This document shows, piece by piece, positions 52,237 to 61,779 of a DNA stretch of 64,000 nucleotides. The translations under genes and the position numbers were made by a program. The stretch's first letter is position 1; each line of letters opens with the position of its first letter. Origin of the DNA: an uncultured Clostridia bacterium (lineage in GTDB: Bacteria > Bacillota > Clostridia > TANB77 > CAG-508); the NCBI GenBank assembly GCA_934119935.1, contig CAKOSX010000001.1:248001-312000 (forward strand). The letters run 5' to 3'. Under the pieces are notes generated by a model, which saw only the letters and a list, made by a program, of their open reading frames with translations, was not told the origin of the DNA and ran no database searches.

Positions 52237-53192
52237 TGGATATGTATCAAAAAAGAGAAATGAGAAAAAATAAAAAAATGAACGAAGATACAAAAAGTTT
52301 ACCATCAATGGGTATCAACTGGTTCCCTGGTCACATGGCAAAGACTATGAAACAAATAGAACAAGATTTAAAACTTGTGGATATAGTAATTGAATTATTA
52401 GATGCAAGAATTCCGCTATCAAGCCAAAATCCAAACTTTCATAAATTAATTGGAAACAAGGACAAAATAATTATATTAAATAAAAGTGATCTTGCTGATG
52501 AAAAAGAAAATACAAGATGGATAAACTATTTTGCCAAACAAAATATTCCAGCAATATTGTTTGATTCAACAAAGCAATCTGACGTTTCTAAAATAATAAA
52601 TAAGATAAATGAAATAATGCAGGAAGAGAGAAAAAAGCAAGAACAAAAAGGAAGAACCAATAAAATTGCACGAGTAATGGTATTAGGAATTCCTAATGTT
52701 GGAAAGTCTTCATTTATAAATAGAATTTCTAACAAGACTGCGATGCAAGTTGGAAATAAGCCAGGTGTTACAAAACAAAAACAATGGATAAGACTCACGA
52801 ACAATATAGAATTGTTAGACACACCGGGCGTACTTTGGCCAAAACTTGGTAGCAATGAAGTCTCTCTAAATTTAGCTTATACAGGAACAATAAAAAGTGA
52901 AATTATAGATGAGACTGAAATTGCATATAATCTTACAAAATTTTTACTTGAAAATTACAAGGAAAACGTGATCAGACGTTATAAATTAAATCCGGATGAA
53001 GTCGAAAAAGTGCTAAAAAATGAAGAATTTGAAGAAAATGAGAGAATTGTAGAGGTAATGAATTATATAGGAAAAGTTAGAGGAGCTATCCAAAGAGGTA
53101 ACACAGTCGATTTGGACAAAACTTCAAAAATAATATTAAACGATTTTAGAAGCGGAGATATGGGAAAAATCACATTGGAAATTGCAAAATAA
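52236..53192 (+). CDS. rbgA: Ribosome biogenesis GTPase RbgA (YlqF)
   Basis: RbgA is a circularly permuted GTPase needed for late 50S assembly. The 318-residue protein has GINWFPGHMAKTMKQ near the N-terminus. The permuted G motifs follow: LNKSDLAD (G4), GIPNVGKSSFINR (G1), then KPGVTKQ and LDTPGVLWP (G3). The C-terminal RNA-binding region is present. GGAAGTG precedes the ATG. Confidence 0.95.
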   Translation: MDMYQKREMRKNKKMNEDTKSLPSMGINWFPGHMAKTMKQIEQDLKLVDIVIELLDARIPLSSQNPNFHKLIGNKDKIIILNKSDLADEKENTRWINYFAKQNIPAILFDSTKQSDVSKIINKINEIMQEERKKQEQKGRTNKIARVMVLGIPNVGKSSFINRISNKTAMQVGNKPGVTKQKQWIRLTNNIELLDTPGVLWPKLGSNEVSLNLAYTGTIKSEIIDETEIAYNLTKFLLENYKENVIRRYKLNPDEVEKVLKNEEFEENERIVEVMNYIGKVRGAIQRGNTVDLDKTSKIILNDFRSGDMGKITLEIAK

Positions 53193-53234
53193 TAAATTTT
53201 GATATAGAAAATGAAGAAAGAGTGAAAATAATAC

Positions 53235-53642
53235 ATGAAAAATGATTTAATAGAAAGAAAAAAGGACGTGGCAGAAGTCAATACGATGTCACCTTTAACA
53301 TGGGCATATGTTGGAGATGCTGTGTTCGAGCTGTTAATAAGAACACATTTAATAAATAAAACTAGATTAAAGCCACATATGTTGCATATAGAAGCTATAA
53401 AATATGTAAAAGCAGACGCACAGGTTGAAATACTAAGAAGAATAGAAGATAAGCTAAGCACGGATGAGATGGAGATTGTTAGACGTGGAAGAAATGCTCA
53501 AAATCATCATGTACCTAAAAATGCGACAGTTGAAGAGTACAGTTATGCTACTGCTTTTGAAGCATTAATTGGCTACTTATATCTAACAAAACAAGACCAA
53601 AGATTAAAAGAAATATTAGATATGTGCATAAATGAAAACTGA
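53235..53642 (+). CDS. mrnC: Mini-ribonuclease III MrnC
   Basis: This 135-residue enzyme matures 23S rRNA ends. It is an RNase III catalytic domain without the dsRNA-binding part. LTWAYVGDAVFELLIR carries the catalytic Asp, VRRGRNAQ is typical of the mini-III family, and YSYATAFEALIGYLYL carries the second acidic site. It lies downstream of rbgA and upstream of the tRNA gene. Confidence 0.95.
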   Translation: MKNDLIERKKDVAEVNTMSPLTWAYVGDAVFELLIRTHLINKTRLKPHMLHIEAIKYVKADAQVEILRRIEDKLSTDEMEIVRRGRNAQNHHVPKNATVEEYSYATAFEALIGYLYLTKQDQRLKEILDMCINEN

Positions 53643-53730
53643 CAAAAATATGAAGCAAACTAAAAAAATTATTTAAAATTAGTTGACTTAGAACGAGAAA
53701 AATGTTATAGTAAGTAAGTAGTTTGCATAT

Positions 53731-53805
53731 GGCCCCTTGGTCAAGCGGTTAAGACGCGGCCCTCTCAAGGCCGAATCATGGGTTCGATTCCCGTAGGGGT
53801 CACCA
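53731..53805 (+). tRNA. tRNA-Glu (anticodon CTC)
   Basis: A complete cloverleaf: acceptor GGCCCCT/AGGGGTC, D-stem GTC/GAC, anticodon stem CGGCC/GGCCG with loop CTCTCAA, T-arm with TTCGATT loop, and encoded CCA end (53803-53805). The anticodon CTC reads GAG. It closely resembles Bacillota tRNA-Glu. Confidence 0.96.
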
Positions 53806-53811
53806 AACTCT

Positions 53812-53852
53812 AAAACCTAGAACGCTTATATTTTAAGCATTCTAGGTTTTTT
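53812..53852 (+). terminator. Terminator after tRNA-Glu
   Basis: AAAACCTAGAA then GCTTA pair with TAAGC then TTCTAGGTTTT, with one mismatch between the two stems, followed by T residues. Confidence 0.8.
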
Positions 53853-53925
53853 CTAATTTAAAATTAGACCTAATTTTGTAATACTTTGAATAATAATATT
53901 CAAATGTGAAAAAAATGTCGATAAA

Positions 53926-53999
53926 ATACGAACAAAAATTTGCAAAAACTGTTGACAAAATGAAAAAGAAAATGTAATATATATACGAACAAAAATTTG
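53926..53999 (+). promoter_or_regulatory. recN promoter with two identical 17-bp operator-like boxes
   Basis: ATACGAACAAAAATTTG occurs at 53926-53942 and again at 53983-53999. Between them lies a promoter: TTGACA (53952-53957), 17 bp, TAATAT (53975-53980). The boxes start CGAAC like the LexA site of Gram-positives, but the right half is ATTTG rather than GTTCG. recN is a classic SOS gene, so LexA control is a reasonable inference. Confidence 0.65.
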
Positions 54000-54012
54000 G
54001 AGGCTGGCATTT

Positions 54013-55641
54013 ATGATTACTACATTACATATAAAAAATATAGGAATAATTGATGACATAATTATAGATCTAAATAAGGGATTAAATGTTCTTACAGGTG
54101 AAACAGGTGCGGGAAAAACCTTGATTGTTGATTCTTTGGGAATAATTGCAGGGGGAAGATTCTCAAAGGAAATGATAAGAAAAGGGCAGAGTGTTTCATT
54201 TGTAGAATTAGGATTATATTTGCCTGAAAATCCTAATGCAATTGATGGAAATATAATTGTTTCAAGAGAAATAAATACAGCAGGAAAGAATTTATGCAAA
54301 ATAAATGGTAGATTAGTAACTGTAAATGAATTAAAGAATTTTATGAAAAATATAATAGATATTCATGGACAGTATGATAATCAAACATTAATGGATACAG
54401 AGTTTCACACGAAATATTTAGATAAATTTATTGGGGAGAATATAAAAAAAACAAAAGATACTTATTTGGAGTTATACAATGAATATGTAGAATTAAAGAA
54501 TAGGTTAAAGAATAATTATGGAGATGAAATTGAAAAACAAAGGAAATTAGATTTGTTAAAATATCAGCAAAAAGAAATAAAAGCGGCAAATTTAAAATCA
54601 TCAGAAGATGAACAATTAGAGGAAAAAAGAAAAATAATAATGAGTTCGGAAAAAGTTGCAGAATCACTTAATATTGTAAGTAATAATTTAGAGGGCACGA
54701 TAATTGACGTTATAAACGATTCAATAAGATCACTTGAGAAGATAGAGGATGTAAATGATAAATACAATAAAAAACTTATAGAATTAAAAAATGTATATTA
54801 TGAAGTACAGGAAATTGCAAGAGATATATATTCAATGAAGGAAGACGTATATTTTGATGAAAGTGAAAGGAATCAAATAGAAGAAAGACTTGACGAAATT
54901 TATTCATTAAAAAGAAAATATGGCAATACAATAGAAGAAATATTAGAATATAAAGACAGGTTAGAACAAGAAATTGATAAGATAGAAAATCTTGATGAAG
55001 AAAACAAAAGAATAAAAGAAAGAATAAATGAAATTGAAAAAGAAATGAATGTACTTTGTGATGAAATAAAGATTCAGAGAACAAAAAATGCAAAAATACT
55101 CAATGAAAAAATAAATGTTGAGTTAGAGCAACTCGAAATGAAGAATGCAAGATTCAATGCTAAAATAATAGATGACAATGAATTTGGAATTAATGGAAAA
55201 TGCCACGTTGAATTTGTAATATCAACTAATTTAGGTGAAGAGGAGAAAAAACTAAACAAGATAGCATCTGGTGGAGAAATGTCTAGAATAATGTTAGCAA
55301 TAAAAACTGTGTTATCTGATATTGACGAAGTTCCGGTACTAATCTTTGACGAGATAGATACAGGAATTAGTGGAAAAGCTGCAAATGCTGTAGGTGAAAA
55401 ATTGAAAAAGATTGCTAAGAAACACCAAGTGTTAATAGTAACACACTTAGCAACAATTGCTGCACAGGGAGAATTTAATTATTATATATATAAAGAGGTT
55501 AAAGAAAATAAGACAAATACTAAGATAAAGCTATTAAATGAGGAAGAAACTATAAAGGAGATAGCAAGGATTGCATCAGGAGATATAACAGAGATTTCAT
55601 TATCACATGCTAGAGAGTTAAGGAAAAAAAGGGTCGCTTGA
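54013..55641 (+). CDS. recN: DNA repair protein RecN
   Basis: RecN is an SMC-like ATPase for double-strand-break repair. The 542-residue protein has Walker A GETGAGKT (near residue 33), a central coiled coil (~155-360), the ABC signature IASGGEMSRIMLA and Walker B PVLIFDEIDTGISG. The length is normal. GGAGG lies ~9 nt before the ATG and overlaps the end of the second operator-like box. The gene appears to have its own promoter. Confidence 0.96.
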   Translation: MITTLHIKNIGIIDDIIIDLNKGLNVLTGETGAGKTLIVDSLGIIAGGRFSKEMIRKGQSVSFVELGLYLPENPNAIDGNIIVSREINTAGKNLCKINGRLVTVNELKNFMKNIIDIHGQYDNQTLMDTEFHTKYLDKFIGENIKKTKDTYLELYNEYVELKNRLKNNYGDEIEKQRKLDLLKYQQKEIKAANLKSSEDEQLEEKRKIIMSSEKVAESLNIVSNNLEGTIIDVINDSIRSLEKIEDVNDKYNKKLIELKNVYYEVQEIARDIYSMKEDVYFDESERNQIEERLDEIYSLKRKYGNTIEEILEYKDRLEQEIDKIENLDEENKRIKERINEIEKEMNVLCDEIKIQRTKNAKILNEKINVELEQLEMKNARFNAKIIDDNEFGINGKCHVEFVISTNLGEEEKKLNKIASGGEMSRIMLAIKTVLSDIDEVPVLIFDEIDTGISGKAANAVGEKLKKIAKKHQVLIVTHLATIAAQGEFNYYIYKEVKENKTNTKIKLLNEEETIKEIARIASGDITEISLSHARELRKKRVA

Positions 55642-55721
55642 GCTAACCAAAATAAAAAAACATTTACATATTGAGTTTTCTAGTATATAATATAAACATC
55701 TAAAATAGAAAAGGTGAGAAT

Positions 55722-56462
55722 ATGTTTAATATAGATAGAAGAATAATATATGCGATTATTGCGGTGTTGGTGATATCATCGGTTATTCAATATGCACAAA
55801 ATCCAATGGAGTTACTAGCTCTGCTTTTAACTCTTCCTGGAGTAATAATTGCTATAACATTTCATGAATTTGCACATGCTTATGTTGCATATAAACTTGG
55901 AGATGATACACCTAGAAGACAGGGAAGAGTAACTTTAAATCCACTAGCTCATATTGATCCGGTAGGTTTCTTCATGTTAATATTTGTGCATTTTGGATGG
56001 GGAAAACCGGTAGAAATAAATCCAACAAACTTTAATAGAAAAAGATCTATGGCCAAACAAGAGATGCTTGTTGCACTTGCGGGACCTCTTATGAATATAA
56101 TAATTGCCTTGATATTAACAATTATATTATTTGCTATTAATACTTTTGCACCATCATTCACAATTACGATGACTGGATTGATAATTTCATTAGTGATACA
56201 AATGGCAATAAGCGTTAATATAGGGTTAGGAATATTCAATTTAATTCCATTACCACCATTAGATGGTTCAAAAATATTTATAAATATTTTGCCATATAAA
56301 GCTAAAACATGGTTTCAAGATAATATACAAATATTCTATATTATCTTTGTAGTATTATGGGTAACAAATTTAATGGGATACATAATTTCACCTGTAATAA
56401 GTGTGGTATCAAAAGGAATTTATGGATTGGTATCTGCAATCTTTGGAATTTTTAAATTATAA
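55722..56462 (+). CDS. Site-2 protease family membrane metalloprotease (M50)
   Basis: This 246-residue protein has five or six helices. Zinc ligands lie in HEFAHAYVAYKLGD (HExxH, near residue 49) and NLIPLPPLDGSK (the NxxPxxPLDG Asp motif). These proteases cut substrates within the membrane. The short form without PDZ or CBS domains is common in Bacillota. Its substrate is unknown. It ends 18 bp before tsaD. Confidence 0.92.
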   Translation: MFNIDRRIIYAIIAVLVISSVIQYAQNPMELLALLLTLPGVIIAITFHEFAHAYVAYKLGDDTPRRQGRVTLNPLAHIDPVGFFMLIFVHFGWGKPVEINPTNFNRKRSMAKQEMLVALAGPLMNIIIALILTIILFAINTFAPSFTITMTGLIISLVIQMAISVNIGLGIFNLIPLPPLDGSKIFINILPYKAKTWFQDNIQIFYIIFVVLWVTNLMGYIISPVISVVSKGIYGLVSAIFGIFKL

Positions 56463-56479
56463 TATAGAAGGCGAAAAAA

Positions 56480-57473
56480 ATGAAAGATATATTAATAATG
56501 CGGAATAGAGTCTAGTTGTGATGAAACATCTATAGCAATAGTAAAAAATGGAAGAAAAATATTATCAAATGTGATAGATACACAAATAAGTATACATGAA
56601 AAATTTGGTGGGGTTGTGCCAGAAATAGCATCTAGAAATCATGTTGAAGCAATTTCAAATGTAATGAAAAAATCATTGGAAGATGCAAAAGTTGAAATTA
56701 ATGATATCGATGCTATTGCATGTACGTATGGCCCGGGGTTAGTTGGTGCATTACTTGTTGGAGTTTCATATGCAAAGGCGCTTAGCTATGCACTAGATAA
56801 GCAACTTATTGCTGTTAATCATATAAAGGGGCATATAGCGGCAAATTATATAACTCATGAAAAGTTAGAACCACCATTTTTATGTATGATGATGTCTGGG
56901 GGAAACACTCAAATTGTATTAGTAAAAGACTATAATAGTTTTGAAATATTAGGCAAGACAAAAGATGATGCAATTGGGGAAGCTTTTGATAAGGTTGCAA
57001 GAGTTATAGGCTTAGGATATCCAGGAGGACCAAAGATAGACAGACTTGCACGTGATGGAAAACCTAATATAGAATTACCAAAAACACATTTTGATAATTT
57101 AAATTTTAGCTTTAGTGGAATAAAAACAGCGGTTATAAATTTAAATCATAATAAAAAAGATATAAACAAGGCTGACCTCGCCGCAAGTTTTGAAGATACA
57201 GTATCTCAGATATTAGTGTCTCATATAAAAGAAGCGATAAAATTAACAGGAATCCACAAGGTTGTGTTAGCGGGTGGAGTATCTGCTAATACATATATCA
57301 GAAGAAAATTTGATGAAATGGCTCAAGAAGAAAAATTAGAAATATATTATCCAGAAATAAAATTATGTACAGATAATGGAGCTATGATTGCTTCTGCTGG
57401 ATATTATGAATTTATAAATGGAAATGTATCAAATTTAGAGTTAAATGCAATACCAAATTTAACTCTTAGTTAA
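56480..57473 (+). CDS. tsaD: tRNA t6A synthesis protein TsaD, frame broken by one base near the start
   Basis: TsaD transfers threonylcarbamoyl to A37 of ANN-reading tRNAs and is normally essential. The main frame from 56571 gives ~300 residues with HEKFGGVVPEIASRNHVE and its metal-binding His, MMSGGNTQIVLV, FSFSGIKTAV and LAGGVSANTYIR. The expected N-terminus is present but in two frames: ATG 56480 reads MKDILIM, then one extra C at 56501, then GIESSCDETSIAIVKNG in the main frame. Removing this base restores a normal ~330-residue protein. GAAGG stands before 56480. This is an assembly error, a true lesion or recoding. Confidence 0.85.
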
Positions 57474-57485
57474 GGGGAAATAAAT

Positions 57486-58178
57486 ATGTCTATATATGCA
57501 ATATCTGATTTGCATTTATCATTTAATACAAATAAACCAATGAACATATTTGGATGGAATGATTATGAAGAAAAAATAAGAGAAGATTGGGATAATAAGG
57601 TAAAAGAAGATGACTTGGTTTTATTGCCAGGGGATTTTTCGTGGGAAATGAAACTAAACACTACATATAAAGACTTTGAGTATATTAACAATTTGCCAGG
57701 AAAGAAACTATTATTAAAAGGAAACCATGATTACTGGTGGACAACTTTAAAAAGTATGAGAAAATACTTGGAAGATAATAAATTAAAAAATATAGATTTT
57801 ATATATAATAACAGTTATGAATATGAAGGATATATTATAACTGGAACAAGAGGCTGGAATTTAGCTCCAGACAATCAAGATGATAAAAAAATAGAAGAAA
57901 GAGAACTTATGAGGCTTGAAAACTCTATAAAAGATGGAATAAACAAGTATGGAGAAAAGCCCATAATTGTTTGCATGCATTATCCACCTCTATTAAAAGA
58001 TTATAAAGAAAGTGATTTTACTAGAATACTTGAGAAATATAACAATGTAAAATTTTGTCTATATGGACATTTGCATGGCAAAAGTCATGTAAATGTATTA
58101 GAGGGTATCCGTAATAATATAGATTATAGAATGGTAAGTTGTGATTATACGAATTTCCAGCTGATAAAAATAGTATAG
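57486..58178 (+). CDS. Calcineurin-like metallophosphoesterase
   Basis: This 230-residue protein has the metallophosphoesterase motifs in order: ISDLHLSF (D-x-H), LLPGDFSWE (GD), KGNHDYW (GNHD), MHYPP and GHLHGKSH (GHxH). No signal peptide is present. It begins 12 bp after tsaD. The substrate cannot be inferred. Confidence 0.9.
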   Translation: MSIYAISDLHLSFNTNKPMNIFGWNDYEEKIREDWDNKVKEDDLVLLPGDFSWEMKLNTTYKDFEYINNLPGKKLLLKGNHDYWWTTLKSMRKYLEDNKLKNIDFIYNNSYEYEGYIITGTRGWNLAPDNQDDKKIEERELMRLENSIKDGINKYGEKPIIVCMHYPPLLKDYKESDFTRILEKYNNVKFCLYGHLHGKSHVNVLEGIRNNIDYRMVSCDYTNFQLIKIV

Positions 58179-58238
58179 TAAAGAAATTTGATAGTAACAT
58201 TAATTTTATTAAAAAGACTCACAATATCTAAAAAATGC

Positions 58239-58266
58239 TTGCAATATACGGAATTTGTGGTATAAT
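58239..58266 (+). promoter_or_regulatory. Promoter of tig
   Basis: TTGCAA at 58239-58244 and TATAAT at 58261-58266 have a 16-bp spacer. The leader to the ATG would be ~37 nt. Confidence 0.65.
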
Positions 58267-58310
58267 AAACTAGCAATTTAATGAAAAAACAAGAAAGGAC
58301 TTGAATTTAA

Positions 58311-59597
58311 ATGAGTATAAAAATAGAGAAAACAGAGAACAAGAACGAACTAAAACTAGAATTTAAAATCGAAGCAAAAAAATTTGATGATGCAATAATA
58401 AAGGTATTTAATAAAAGTGCAAGATATTTTAATATACCAGGATTCAGAAAAGGAAAGGCTCCATTTAATATAGTTGAAAGAATGTATGGAGACGAGATTT
58501 TTTATGAAGATGCTTTCAATGAATTAGTTCCTTCAATATATGAAAAAGAAATAGAAGATAATAAAATTGAGGCTGTTAGCAGACCAGAAATAAATATAGT
58601 AAACATGAAAAAAGGTGAGGACTTAGTATTTACAGCTATAGTTCAAACAAAACCAGAAGTTGTTTTAGGAAAATATAAAGGCGTAGAAATAAATAAGGTT
58701 GAATATCCTGTAACAGACGAAGATGTTGATCATGAAATAGAACATATGCAAGAACACAATGCAAGAACAATTACTATAGAAGATAGACCTGTTAAAGAAA
58801 AAGACATTGCTGTTATAGACTTCGAAGGATTTGTTGATGGAAAAGCATTTGAAGGTGGAAAAGCACAAAATCATGAAGTAGAAATTGGAAGTAAAACTTT
58901 TATTCCTGGATTCGAAGACCAAATAATTGGAATGAAAACAGGAGAGGAAAAAGAAATAAAAGTAAAATTCCCGGATGATTATTTCTCAAAGGATTTAGCA
59001 GGAAAGGATGCTACATTTAAAGTTAAATTAAATGAAATAAAAGAAAAAAAATTACCTGCATTAGATGATGAGTTTGCCAAAGATGTTTCTGAATTTGATA
59101 CTTTAAAGGATTTAAAGACAAGTATAAGAGAAAAGAAACAAGCAGAAAATGATGATAAGGCAAAACATGAAACAGAACACCTTGCTATAGATGCTGTATC
59201 AGCAAATACAGAAATTGATATTCCATCTGGAATGATTGAAAATGAAATTGATGCAATGATAAGAGATCTAGAACAACAATTATCATACCAAGGAATTAAC
59301 TTAGATCAATATTTAAATATTGTAAATAAATCTAGAAAAGAAATTGAAGACAACTATAGAGACCAAGCAAAAGAAAACGTAAAGACTAGATTAATTTTAG
59401 AGGCAATAATAAAAGCAGAAAAATTAGAGACTTCAGATGAAGAAGTTGCTGAGAAAATAAAAGAAATGGCAACAAGCTATGGAAGAAAAGAAGAAGAACT
59501 ATTAAAAAACGAAGCTTTAAAAGAATATGTAGCCAATAATATAAAAACAGAGAAAGCAATTGAATTAATCGTAAAGAATGCCAAAATAAAGAAATAA
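58311..59597 (+). CDS. tig: Trigger factor
   Basis: This ribosome-bound chaperone has 428 residues. The ribosome-binding N-domain has PGFRKGKAPFNIVE near residue 43. A FKBP-type prolyl isomerase domain follows (~150-240: DIAVIDFEGFVDGKAFEGG), then the helical C-domain that forms the cradle. The order tig-clpP-clpX is common in bacteria. It starts after AGAAAGGA. Confidence 0.96.
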   Translation: MSIKIEKTENKNELKLEFKIEAKKFDDAIIKVFNKSARYFNIPGFRKGKAPFNIVERMYGDEIFYEDAFNELVPSIYEKEIEDNKIEAVSRPEINIVNMKKGEDLVFTAIVQTKPEVVLGKYKGVEINKVEYPVTDEDVDHEIEHMQEHNARTITIEDRPVKEKDIAVIDFEGFVDGKAFEGGKAQNHEVEIGSKTFIPGFEDQIIGMKTGEEKEIKVKFPDDYFSKDLAGKDATFKVKLNEIKEKKLPALDDEFAKDVSEFDTLKDLKTSIREKKQAENDDKAKHETEHLAIDAVSANTEIDIPSGMIENEIDAMIRDLEQQLSYQGINLDQYLNIVNKSRKEIEDNYRDQAKENVKTRLILEAIIKAEKLETSDEEVAEKIKEMATSYGRKEEELLKNEALKEYVANNIKTEKAIELIVKNAKIKK

Positions 59598-59612
59598 TAA
59601 ACATGTAAAAAA

Positions 59613-59678
59613 ATAAAATAGTTAGGGGGGTTATTTATATACAGTATAAATATTATTATGCTCACTTAACTATTTTAT
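59613..59678 (+). promoter_or_regulatory. Long hairpin between tig and clpP
   Basis: ATAAAATAGTTA (59613-59624) pairs perfectly with TAACTATTTTAT (59667-59678). The 42-nt loop contains a run of six G and a second inverted pair (TTATTTATA with TATAAATA). No T-run follows directly. It could be a leader structure of clpP or a weak terminator of tig. No CtsR-type repeat is visible. Confidence 0.5.
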
Positions 59679-59711
59679 GTTATTATAAATGAAAAATAGG
59701 AGGAATTTATT

Positions 59712-60317
59712 ATGTTTGAAAAAGATAGTTTAGTACCATATGTCATAGAGCAATCCGCAAGAGGAGAAAGATCTTATGATATATTTTCAAGATTATTAAA
59801 AGATAGAATTATATTTTTAGGGGAAGATGTTAATGCAACTTCTGCAGGACTCGTAGTTGCTCAGTTACTATTTTTGGAGTCAGAAGATCCAGATAAGGAA
59901 ATTGATTTATATATAAATAGCCCAGGAGGATCTATAACAGATGGAATGGCTATTGTAGATACAATGAATTATATCAAATGCCCAGTGTCAACAATATGTG
60001 TTGGTATGGCAGCTAGTATGGGATCTGTATTACTTGCTTCTGGAGAAAAAGGAAAAAGATTTGCAACACCTAATTCAGAAATATTGATACATCAACCATT
60101 AATTGGCGGCGGAGGACTTTCAGGACAAACAACAGAAATAAAAATACACGCAGATCATATGGTTAAGACAAGAGAAAAATTAAATAGAATATTGAGTGAA
60201 AGAACTGGGCAACCAATAGAAGTAATAAATAGAGATACTGAAAGAGATAATTACATGACAGCACAAGAAGCATTGGAATATGGATTGATTGATGGAATAA
60301 TGGAAAAAAGGAAATAA
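59712..60317 (+). CDS. clpP: ATP-dependent Clp protease proteolytic subunit ClpP
   Basis: This 201-residue serine peptidase forms the two-ring chamber used with ClpX. The catalytic Ser is in MAASMGSVLL, His in ILIHQPLIGG, and Asp in NRDTERDNYMTA. SPGGSITDGMAI forms the oxyanion region. AGGAGG precedes the ATG. Confidence 0.97.
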   Translation: MFEKDSLVPYVIEQSARGERSYDIFSRLLKDRIIFLGEDVNATSAGLVVAQLLFLESEDPDKEIDLYINSPGGSITDGMAIVDTMNYIKCPVSTICVGMAASMGSVLLASGEKGKRFATPNSEILIHQPLIGGGGLSGQTTEIKIHADHMVKTREKLNRILSERTGQPIEVINRDTERDNYMTAQEALEYGLIDGIMEKRK

Positions 60318-60362
60318 ACTATAAACAAAAGAAAAAGAAATTAAAAAAAGGAGAATATGTTA

Positions 60363-61679
60363 ATGCCAAAAGGTGAAAAAGACAAAATGATAAGATGCTC
60401 TTTTTGTGGAAAGAAACAAGAAGAGGTTGAAAGAATTATAGCTGGACCTGGAGTATACATTTGCGATGAATGTATAAAGGTATGTACAAACATAATCGAG
60501 AATGATTTATATGAAGATAGTGAAATAACATATGATCAAGAGGCATCAATTGATCTACCAAAACCTGAAGAAATTAAGGCTATATTGGATGAATATGTTA
60601 TAGGACAGGATACTGCTAAAAAAACATTGTCAGTTGCTGTTTATAATCATTACAAGAGAATAAATAGTGAAGAAAATCAGAACAAAGACGATGTAGAGAT
60701 ACAGAAAAGTAATATATTGTTACTTGGACCAACGGGATGTGGAAAAACTTTGTTAGCACAGACACTTGCAAGAATTTTAAATGTTCCTTTTGCAATTGCT
60801 GATGCAACAACATTAACTGAAGCTGGTTATGTTGGCGAAGATGTAGAAAATATTTTATTAAAACTAATTCAAGCAGCTGACTATGATGTTGAAAAAGCTG
60901 AAAAAGGAATTATATATATTGACGAAATTGATAAAATATCTAGAAAATCTGAGAATCCATCTATAACAAGAGATGTAAGTGGAGAAGGTGTACAACAAGC
61001 TCTTTTGAAAATAGTAGAAGGAACAGTTGCATCGGTTCCACCACAAGGTGGTAGAAAGCATCCACATCAGGAATTTATTCAAATTAATACACAGAATATT
61101 TTATTTATTTGTGGTGGTGCATTTGACGGACTTGAAAAAATTATTAGAGATAGAGTAGACAAGAAAACCATGGGATTTGGTGCAGATATTAAGAGTAGTA
61201 AAGAGATGAATAAATATGATGTATTCGAATCTTTATTACCTCAAGACCTATTAAAGTTTGGATTAATTCCTGAGTTTGTTGGAAGACTACCAGTAGTTAC
61301 AACCTTAAAAGAATTAGATAGAGAAGCTTTAATAAAAATAATGACTGAACCAAAAAATTCATTGGTAAAACAGTATAAGAAATTGTTCGAATATGATAAT
61401 GTAGAATTAGACTTTGACAAAGATGCATTAAATGCGATAGTAGATAAAGCAATAGAAAGAAAGACAGGAGCAAGAGGCCTAAGAGCAATAATAGAAGAGA
61501 TTATGAGAGACATAATGTTTGAAATACCATCTAATCCTAAAATCGAAAAATGTATAATTACAAAAGCTACGGTCGAAAATGGAGAAGCACCAAAACTAAT
61601 AATCAATAATAATAGAGAAATTCCTAAAAAAGTGAAAACAAAGAGATCTGTGACAAGTAAAAAAACTGGAACAGCATAG
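60363..61679 (+). CDS. clpX: ATP-dependent Clp protease ATP-binding subunit ClpX
   Basis: ClpX unfolds substrates for ClpP. I prefer ATG 60363 (MPKGEKDKMIRC), 9 nt after AAGGAG; ATG 60357 is in frame but too close. The 438-residue protein has the C4 zinc finger (CSFCGKK and CDECIKVC), Walker A GPTGCGKT, Walker B IIYIDEIDK, RDVSGEGVQQALL and sensor regions (EFVGRLPV). The tail after residue 415 is basic. It follows clpP by 45 bp. Confidence 0.96.
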   Translation: MPKGEKDKMIRCSFCGKKQEEVERIIAGPGVYICDECIKVCTNIIENDLYEDSEITYDQEASIDLPKPEEIKAILDEYVIGQDTAKKTLSVAVYNHYKRINSEENQNKDDVEIQKSNILLLGPTGCGKTLLAQTLARILNVPFAIADATTLTEAGYVGEDVENILLKLIQAADYDVEKAEKGIIYIDEIDKISRKSENPSITRDVSGEGVQQALLKIVEGTVASVPPQGGRKHPHQEFIQINTQNILFICGGAFDGLEKIIRDRVDKKTMGFGADIKSSKEMNKYDVFESLLPQDLLKFGLIPEFVGRLPVVTTLKELDREALIKIMTEPKNSLVKQYKKLFEYDNVELDFDKDALNAIVDKAIERKTGARGLRAIIEEIMRDIMFEIPSNPKIEKCIITKATVENGEAPKLIINNNREIPKKVKTKRSVTSKKTGTA

Positions 61680-61706
61680 AAAAAACATAAAAAGAGTAAA
61701 CTGAAA

Positions 61707-61744
61707 GATAAAAGGAATATATAATATTATATACTCCTTTTATC
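61707..61744 (+). terminator. Hairpin after clpX
   Basis: GATAAAAGGA (61707-61716) pairs with TCCTTTTATC (61735-61744), and the inner sequence is itself an ATATAT palindrome. The T-run is weak, so termination efficiency is uncertain. Confidence 0.55.
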
Positions 61745-61779
61745 TGTGTTAAAAGAAATATTCTGCGAGGGAGTAACAT

